A DNA stretch of 64,000 nucleotides from positions 75,657,368 to 75,721,367 of the forward strand of contig NC_089583.1 in the NCBI RefSeq assembly GCF_019320115.1, written 5' to 3'. The stretch is from Miscanthus floridulus. Lineage: Eukaryota > Streptophyta > Magnoliopsida > Poales > Poaceae. Every line of letters starts with the position of its first letter. The stretch's first letter is position 1. The notes under the pieces are model-generated. The model did not search any database and was not told the DNA's origin. It saw only the letters and a program-made list of their open reading frames with translations. The position numbers and the translations under genes were made by a program. Below, piece by piece: positions 47,401 through 56,400 of the stretch.

Positions 47401-50400
47401 CCCTTCTGGATGAGAAAATACTTCCACGTGCTGAGTTTGAGCCACTTGCATGCTTGGGGCTCATCAACAATATCCGAAAGCATATGATACTTGATGCAGC
47501 AGCGCTGGAGAATCTAGAACTTTTAGAAAATATGAGAACTGGTGGCCTCTCAGGGTAATGCCTGCTTGGAACTATCTGTTTTCTTTAGAAATCAAATTCT
47601 GGTGTCTAAGTGCTAATATATATTCTGCAGGACCCTGTATGCACAATTGAATCATTGTGTTACTGGATTTGGAAAGAGGTTACTCAAACGGTGGATCGCG
47701 AAGCCATTGTATGATCGCAGAGCAATACTACGGCGTCAAAGTGCTGTTGCTACTTTCAAGGTTTCTGTTTTTTTGGAATTATATTCCTAAATTATGGGTG
47801 TCATCCTGCCTAGTACGATGGTATTCACTAACCCAAAAAAATGGGATATAAAGAGCACCATAAACACCAAACTATCTTCCTTTTCTTCTTGTTGTTCACA
47901 GTGGGAAATTAAATTATGGGAACTTTCAGAAATATCTCAATGCAGTTGCCGTTCTATCATTTTTTTCATATATATAAATGATTCTACTTCAGAATGACAG
48001 CACTACTACTTTGGAAATGAATAAAAACAAGGATTTTCATTACTCCAAAACTAATCAGTAATCATGATTGCTAGCCAGCTTCTCTCTTTTCTGCAAGTTT
48101 TTTCTGTTAATTCCTGAGATTATTTGGAAATGCTACTATCTATACCTAATATAAAGTACAAAAAAATTTCTTCATCCCTTGGTCCGTCATCCCTCCCTCC
48201 CACCCCTCTTCTTCCATCACTCACTTTGACTGTTCTCGCTTTCACGGTCGTCCCTCACTCATACCCCTCTTCTTCTGTTCCTTGGTTTGTCATCTCACTT
48301 ATTGGAGTTGCAAAACCTTCATTGGCGTCACACCACTCATGTGGTGGTCTGGTCGGCCGAATCCAAGCCCATGTGCGTCTCGACTTGGCACATATATTTG
48401 TAACCTCACAACCGATGTAGACATAGCCACCTATTTATCACACATTTATAACCTCACAAATTGCAGTTAGCACATTTATGTGGGATTAACCTTACAAATT
48501 GAGTCACATTAGATGTAGACATAGCTACCTATTTAAGCTGAGTCAATCTCTAGACAATTACCTATATGGGATTAATCTTTTGTTGTAGTTAGCATTTATA
48601 AGTTTGAATAGGAGTACTTGGAAAGCAGCTATTGAAGTGCCTGAACCGTGACTTGGGTCTCTTGGTGGGTTTCAACTCTAGCCTACCCTAACTTGCTTGG
48701 GACTGAAAGGCTATGTTGTTGTTGTTGTAGTAGTAGTAGTTAGCATGTATTATGGGCCTTAGGATTTAATTAAAATAGAGTCTTACCGCCTGTGACCGGA
48801 AGGTCCCGGGTTCGAGTCGCGGTCTCCTCGCATTGCACAGGCGAGGGTAAGGCTTGCCACTGACACCCTTCCCCAGACCCCGCACAGAGCGGGAGCTCTC
48901 TGCACTGGGTACGCCCATTTTTTAGGGTTGGGCCAAGCCCAGTTAAATCCAACAAGATAGCTAGCTAGCTATGGGCCTTAGGACCACACAATATGCTTTA
49001 CGTCCCATTGCAACACGTGGGCATGTTTGCTAGTCTTATATATTTGAATAAGCCATCTTTATTTTGGGCTTGGCTGTGTCTGTTTAAATCTAACTAAAAT
49101 CAGGGTATGAAGTGCTTATTGTCTATCTACATAAATTTGCTTATCAGTCTTCTTTGTTCGTGGCTTGAAGAACAACCAGGGGCTATACTAAGTCATTCAC
49201 CTTAGTTTTACTGTTTTACATATATTGAAATGTGACATTATGAATTGTCAAAGGAAAACTCTAGAAATTTCAAACTGATGAGTAACATGTACAGTCTCAT
49301 GCTGATTATACATATGTTTGTACTCTACATAGAAAAACAGGAGCATAGAGCTTTATTTTCCATGTTTCCTATGATTTTGCATTACCATTTGAATCATCTT
49401 CATTTCAGGGAGTTGGCCAAGATTATGCTGCCCAGTTCCGTAAGGATTTGTCTAGGCTCCCTGACATGGAACGCCTGCTTGCACGTCTTTTCTCAAGCTG
49501 GTAATTTAGTATATTATATTATATTGTATATCAGTAGAGATCTGATGCAATACACTGGATCACTGCACCTTTTGGTTTCTGTAAACTGTTTCCTTTTGTT
49601 TAGCATCAGAATACTGTCTTGCTTTTGTACTTTCGGATCTTTGAAATTTTTTGGCTCTTTGTCTAACCTGAATGACTCAAGCACTCAAGCTACATTTTTT
49701 CTGCAGTGATGAAAACAAGAGAAGTTCATCAGTTGTTCTCTATGAAGATGCATCAAAGAGACTGCTTCAACAGTTTACTGCTGCGCTTCGGGGGTGCCAG
49801 CAGATGTTCCATGCATGTTCTTCTATTAGTACATTGATATGCACAGAGGGATCTCAACTTAAAGATTTGCTCTCACCAGGTAGAATAACAACTTTCTTTA
49901 GTACTCCATAACATATGTCTATTTCTAATGCATTTTCTCATTAGTTTTCTTGGTGCACCCATATGTTGCTCCTTTTGTCTTCATTTTTTATTTTCCTTGT
50001 TTGGTTGCTTTAGGTTACTATAATAGAATATAATGCGTTAGGTAACCCTTGCAAGTGAATAACTATTTGCAGGCAAAGGCCTACCAAATATCTCATCTAT
50101 TTTAGACCGATTCAGAGATGCATTTGATTGGTCAGAAGCAGACCGCAATGGTCGGATCATTCCTTGTGAAGGTTGTGATCCTGACTATGATGCTACTTGC
50201 TATGCAATAGAAGAGATCAAATCCAGTCTACAAGAGTACCTGAAGGAGCAACGAAAGCTTTTGAGACCTGCATCGGTAGTGCTACATCGTACCACTTTTT
50301 TCAAGTTTTGCATCATTTAATAGTCTCTTTGCCAATTAACAATTAGTCAACAATGGTTCAGGTTAATTATGTTGATGTTGGAAAAGATATGTACCTAATT

Positions 50401-53400
50401 GAAGTGCCTGAGAGTCTGGGAGGTTCAGTTCCCAGAAACTATGAGTTGCAGTGTACAAAAAAGGTAATCACAATGTTTTTTCCTCTTGTAGTTAAGTGTA
50501 AATAAGTATATAAATGTGTAACTGAGCTACTACTGTTGTATACATTTGGTTTGCTAATATATATATCTACTCTTTATTGTAGAAATAGTGTGTACCTTAC
50601 TACTTACTACTACAAAAAAAGGCATTATTCCGAATCTGATTCAGCTATTTCTTTTACAAATAGTGTGATCTACTACTGCTACTACCGTGTAATCTGTTCT
50701 GTAATGTAGTTCAAGGTGTTAATGATGCTTGCTGATAAACTTAAAAAGGTAAACACTAAATGCTTAGTTGCAACATTATTGTGCTGTTGTGCATAAACTA
50801 GGTACATTATCGTCATGCCTCAAAGTTCAGTCCTCTGTTTTTTATATTAATTGGAGTTCGACAACGGTTTGCTTGGGGCTAGTTTTGAAATCTGTGTTCC
50901 TTCCGGCAACTGATCTGGAGATGAGCCGCAAAACAACATGAGACTTTAATGGTCAGAATTGACTATTTATCATCTATTGCTGAATTCCTATATGTGCAAT
51001 GACTGCCTGGATCCCAGCGGTTCAATTTCATTTCTCTTTCTTTCATCTTTTGTGCTAAGCTACTGCATATTTGTTTTACTTTGCCTGAACACATGACAAT
51101 TTTATTGAATATGGTTCATAGATGTTCGATTCAAACTGGGGTCTATGTTAAGAATTGAAGTCCTAAGACATGTTAAATGTTCCAACCAGGGTTTCTATCG
51201 GTACCGGACGCCGGAACTGAAAGAACTGATATTAGAACTTTCAAAGGCTGAGTCAGAGAAAGAATCGAAATTGAAAGGCATTCTTCAGAATCTGATTCAG
51301 CTATTTGTTGAGCATCACACTGAGTGGAGGCAGTTGGTTTCTGCTGTTGCTGGTAACGCTTCATGCAATATTTTTTTTTCTCTTGCACTGTATTTTATTA
51401 CAACAGTTTTATTTTACCATAGGTTAGCAATATTCCTAATGTTCTATACTTCTATGGTGTTTCCTCCTAATTGCTCTCTATTATTTTACTGTACACCTGA
51501 TTTGCTATTTTATTGAAAGAAAGTACTGAGAATTTGTTTGAAGTTCTATGTTACTAATTTTGGAGGGATTTATTGAAAACAAGTTACTAATTTTGCATAG
51601 ACCATCTGACCACCTGCCAATTATATATCATCTTGTTTCCTTCTTCAAAAAGGCGTGTTTGTGCGACCCACTATATGGAAATCTTTATTGTCAAGGGTAA
51701 ACAAGTAACAGTGATGTTGGTTAATGACTAAATATTACCCGTATGTCAGTTGATGCATGGCTAGTAAAGAATTGTTATCATGCTAGCTGTACTTCTAACA
51801 AAGACGCATAGCTGCGTTTTTATGACGGGAGTTCAAATATCAAAGGAGGGCTGCTCGTGGCTAGCAGGCGCATGCAGGAGAAGGCCTCACGGCCCAGGAC
51901 GTTTCCTATTATTAGAGAACTATTATTATTATTAGAAACGTATTTCTATTTTTAGAAAAGAGAAGCGATATATGGTTGTAAAGACAATTGGATCGGTTTA
52001 AGCAGAAACATATTGTTTCCGGCTTCCTGAAGGGAGCCGGGAGTCCAACCCTAGCCGCCACCTCGTTCTTCCTCCTCTCACGATCGCTGGCTCCTCGCCG
52101 CCGATCAGCCTTCAAACCACGCCCACCGATCGTCCACACGTACAACCTCCGATCGGTGAGGGGCAGAGAGCAGCAGCATATCAACCTGGTATCAGAGACC
52201 TCTGATCCGATGTCGCTGCCGCTGCCCGCTTCAACCGCGCCGCCGCCGGACCCCAACGTGTCCGTGCCGATCCCGTTTGCACCGATTCCGCAAACATCTC
52301 TGCCCGCGGGATCGCTGCCGCTGGCCGCCGGGGCTTCCTCCTCCGCCGTGGGGGTGATGACCAACGAGCAGCTCACCGCGGCCGTCCTCGACCTCGGCAG
52401 GATGATGGCCGGCGTCCACGCATTCCTCTTGGGACCGCAGCCAGGCGTGGCGCCGACTCACCCGCAGCCGCAGCAGCCGTCGGCGCCCAACCCGCAGCAG
52501 CCGCCAGCGCCCAACCCGCAGCAGCCGCCGGCGCCCAACCCGCAGCAGCAGCTGCCTTCGCCCGCCTCGGGTGCCGTCTACACCTACGGGATGCCGCAGG
52601 ACAGCATAGCGCACAACACCGCGCCAGCACCGGCGGCTCCCCACGACGGCGTTCCCATCCAGGAGATCCAGTTCCCCCACTCGCCGTCCCCGCTTCCGCC
52701 GTGGCTCACCGACATCGCGCCGCCGGGGCGCCCGTCGGTCCATTCGACCCCTCACATCACAGCGGGCTTCGGCCATGGGGGCGTTCCGGCGTCGGGAACG
52801 CTCTATGGCGGCGTTGACGGCCCAATCTTCCACGGCTCCACCTTCTGGTCCGCGCCGGCTGCAGCTCCAGCGCTCGGTGGGGCGCCCTCGGCTGCCGCTC
52901 CCGTGACGTTCGGCGCGGCGCCTTTCCAGCCTCGGACCTACAAGATCGACTTCGCGACGTACGACGGCTCGGTCGACCCGCTGAATTGGCTCACACACTG
53001 TGAACAATTCTTCTGGGGCCAGCGCACTCCGGTGGAGCAGCGGACGTGGATGGCCTCCTACCACCTCACCGGCGCCCCTCAGACATGGTACTACGCCCTC
53101 CTGTTGGACGAGGGCATGCCGTCCTGGGAGCGCTTCAAGGAACTTTGCCGTTTTCGCTTCGGACCGCCTATATACGGCTCGCGGCTGGCCGAGTTGGGGC
53201 GCCTTCCCTTCCACTCCACGGTCCAAGAGTTTGCGGACCGCTTCCAGACGGTGCTGGCGCACTCCAGGGACATCTCCACGCGCCAAAAGGCAGAGCTCTT
53301 CGTCGGCGGCCTCCCGGAACACATTCGGGTCGACGTCGTGATGCGCGCCCCGCCCGACCTCCAGACGGCCATGTTCCTCACCCGCGCCTTCGAGACACGG

Positions 53401-56400
53401 GCTCTGGCCGCGGCAGCACCCCCTCAGCAGCGCGACGCCCGCCCTCCCCCGCGGCCAGCCCTTCCCCCACGCCAACAGGGGGCGGCTGCGGCCGCGGCCC
53501 CGGCTGGAGCACTAGCGCTGCCTGCGCCGCTCGCAGCCGCCGCTGCAGCACCGGGCGCAGCAGCCCCGGCGGCACCCGTGCGGCCGTACCGTCGCCTCTC
53601 GCCGGTCGAGATGCAGGAACGCCGTCGTCAGGGCCTCTGCTACAACTGCGACGAGCAGTACATGCGTGGGCACGTGTGCCCCCGCCTGTTCTTCCTGGAG
53701 GCGGACGACTTCCTCAACGACGACGAGGAGGGGGCAGCCGACGACGCGGCCGCGGCCTTGCCCGAAGACGCCGCCGCCGCAGCGGATGCTCACGCTCACG
53801 CTCTTGTGGTTTCTGTACACGCTCTTGCAGGCATCAGGACGTACCACACTATGCTCCTGCCCGTGACGATCAAGGGCGAGCGCCTCCTCGCCCTCCTGGA
53901 CACCGGCTCCACCCACACCTTCCTCCAGGGCGCAGCCATGCGACGCCTTGGTCTCGCTCCTCGGGGGGGCGACCAGCTTCGCGTTACGGTGGCCAACGGC
54001 GAGCGCGTGCCGTGTGAAGGCATCGCACGCGACGTGCCCGTCAACATCTGCGGGGCGCCTTTCTCCATCACCTGCGTCGGCCTCGCGCTCGGCTGCTTCG
54101 ACTTCATCCTCGGCGTCGACTTCCTTGGCACGCTGGGCCCCCTCACCTGGGACTTCGAGGGGCTCACTGTGTCCTTCCTGCACGAGGGCCGCCGCGTCAC
54201 GTGGCGGTGTGTGGGCGCCCCGGGCGCGCCCTCCCAGCAGCGGTCGCTGGCAGCGGTCGCTTCGGACCCGCACCACCCGCTGCTGGACGAGCTCCTACTT
54301 CAGCACGACGCCGTCTTCGACACACCGCGCGGCCTTCCACCAGCCCGCCCCTACGACCACCGCATACACCTGCTGCCCGGGACCGCGCCGGTGGCAGTGC
54401 GCCCATACCGGTACCCTCAGTTGCAGAAGGACGAGCTCGAGCGGCAGTGCGCCGCCATGCTGGAGAAGGGCATCATCCGCCCCAGTACTTCTCCGTTCTC
54501 GGCACCCGTGCTCCTCGTCAAGAAGGCGGATGGGTCGTGGCGCTTCTGCATCGACTACCGCGCGCTCAACGACCGTACGTCCAAGGACAAGTTCCCGATC
54601 CCGGTGGTTGACGAGCTCCTCGACGAGCTCCACGGGGCTAAGTACTTCACCAAGCTCGACCTCTGCTCGGGGTACCACCAGGTGCGCATGCACCCGACGG
54701 ACATCGAGAAGACGGCGTTCCGCACCCACCACGGCCACTTCGAGTTCCTGGTGATGCCGTTTGGGCTCTCCAACGCCCCTGCGACATTTCAGGCGTTGAT
54801 GAACAACGTGCTCCGCCCCTTCCTTCGCAGGTTCGTGCTGGTTTTCTTCGACGACATTTTGATCTACAGCACGTTGTGGTTTGAGCACCTGCAGCATGTC
54901 GGCCTCGTCTTCACCGCCCTACGAGCCCACGGCCTCTTTCTGAAGAGGTCGAAGTGCTCCTTCGGGGCCCTCTCCGTTGCCTACCTCGGCCACGTCATCA
55001 ACGCCGACGGCGTCGCCATGGACAGTGACAAGGTGGCCGCGGTCGCCTCGTGGCCGCTACCGCGCTCTCCACGCGGGGTGCGTGGCTTCCTGGGCCTCGC
55101 CGACTACTACAGGAAGTTCATCCGCGACTTTGGCTCCATCGCGGCACCACTCACACGTCTCTTGCGGAAGGAGGCGTTCGTCTGGACGGCGGAGGTGGAC
55201 GAGGCCTTCGCTGCCCTGAAGCGGGCGCTCTCGTCGGCGCCGGTTCTACAGATGCCCGACTTCGAGCGCCAGTTCGTGGTCGACTGCGACGCGTCCGGCA
55301 CCGGCTTTGGCGCCGTTCTACACCAGGGGGGGGACCCCTGGCTTTCTTCAGTCTACCCTTCGCCGCCCGCCATGTCAAGCTGGCGGCCTACGAGCACGAC
55401 TTGCGCCGACATCCGCCGCGCCACCGCGGCTGACCCGGTCGCGCGCGACCTGCTGCAGCAGCTGGAAGCTGCGTCTCTGGGCGAGCCGTGGGCAGCCGCC
55501 GACGGTTTCCTCCTCCACGGCAAGCGCATCTACGTGCCTGCCACCGACGACTTGCGCCACCAGGTGGTGAACCTGGCTCACTCGGCTGGACACGAGGGGG
55601 TCCAGAAAACCCTTGTGTGCCTCCGCGCGGACTTCTACATCCCCGGCGACCGCCAGCTGGTGCACGACTTCGTCCGCTCCTGCGACGTGTGCCAGCGGAA
55701 CAAGACGCCGACCACACAGCCGGCCGGCCTCCTTCAGCCTTTGGACGTTCCGTCACAGGTGTGGGCGGATATCTCCATGGACTTCATCGAGGGGCTGCCG
55801 AAGGTGCACGGCAAGTCTGTGGTCCTGACGGTGGTGGACCGCTTCTCAAAGTACGCCCACTTCATCGTGCTCAGCCACCCCTACACCGCCGCCTCCGTCG
55901 CCCGTGCCTTCTTCGACGGGATCGTGCGCCTGCACGGTTTCCCCAGCTCCATCGTCAGCGATCGCGACCCAGTCTTCACCAGCAATCTCTGGCGCGATCT
56001 CTTTAAATGTGCAGGTGTCAAGCAGCGGCTCAGTACGGCCTTTCACCCCCAGACAGACGACCAGTTCGAGGTCGTCAACAAGATCATCGCGATGTACTTG
56101 CGTTGTGCGACAGGTGATCGGCCTCGCTCGTGGGTCGACTGGCTCTCCTGGGCGGAGTACTGCTACAACACCTCGTACCACACGGCGCTCCGAGCGTCGC
56201 CGTTCGAGGTTGTGTACGGCCGACCCCCGCCACCCCTCCTGCCACACCACGCCGGGGCGGCCCAGACAAAGGCGGTGGACGCCATGCTGCGGGACCGCGA
56301 CACGTTCCTGGAGGAGGTTCGCGAGCGTCTTCTTCAGGCCCAGCAGTACGCCAAGCGCCACTACGATGAGCACCATCGCGAGGTGGAGTTCGACGTGGGC

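Larger units (their letters stand above)
48139..49033 (+). mobile_element. Candidate non-autonomous Helitron in MSH6 intron 10
   Basis: The left end reads TCTATACCTAATATAAAG after an A (48138). The right end is a weak hairpin (CCCATTGCAACACGTGGG) followed by GCATGTTTGCTAG and a T (49034). TC start, 3' hairpin, CTAG end and insertion between A and T match Helitrons, and the right end closely resembles grass Helitron termini. It encodes no Rep/helicase. LINE and SINE pieces lie inside it. The stem is decayed, so the call is tentative. Confidence 0.5.

Noticed and set aside
48800..48823. tRNA gene
   Set aside because: A box-B like sequence is present but the rest is a SINE body; no tRNA cloverleaf can be formed.
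52231..53475. 414-codon minus-strand ORF within the Reina gag
   Set aside because: It mirrors the GC-rich, codon-biased gag on the plus strand, has arginine- and glycine-rich composition and no recognisable domain.
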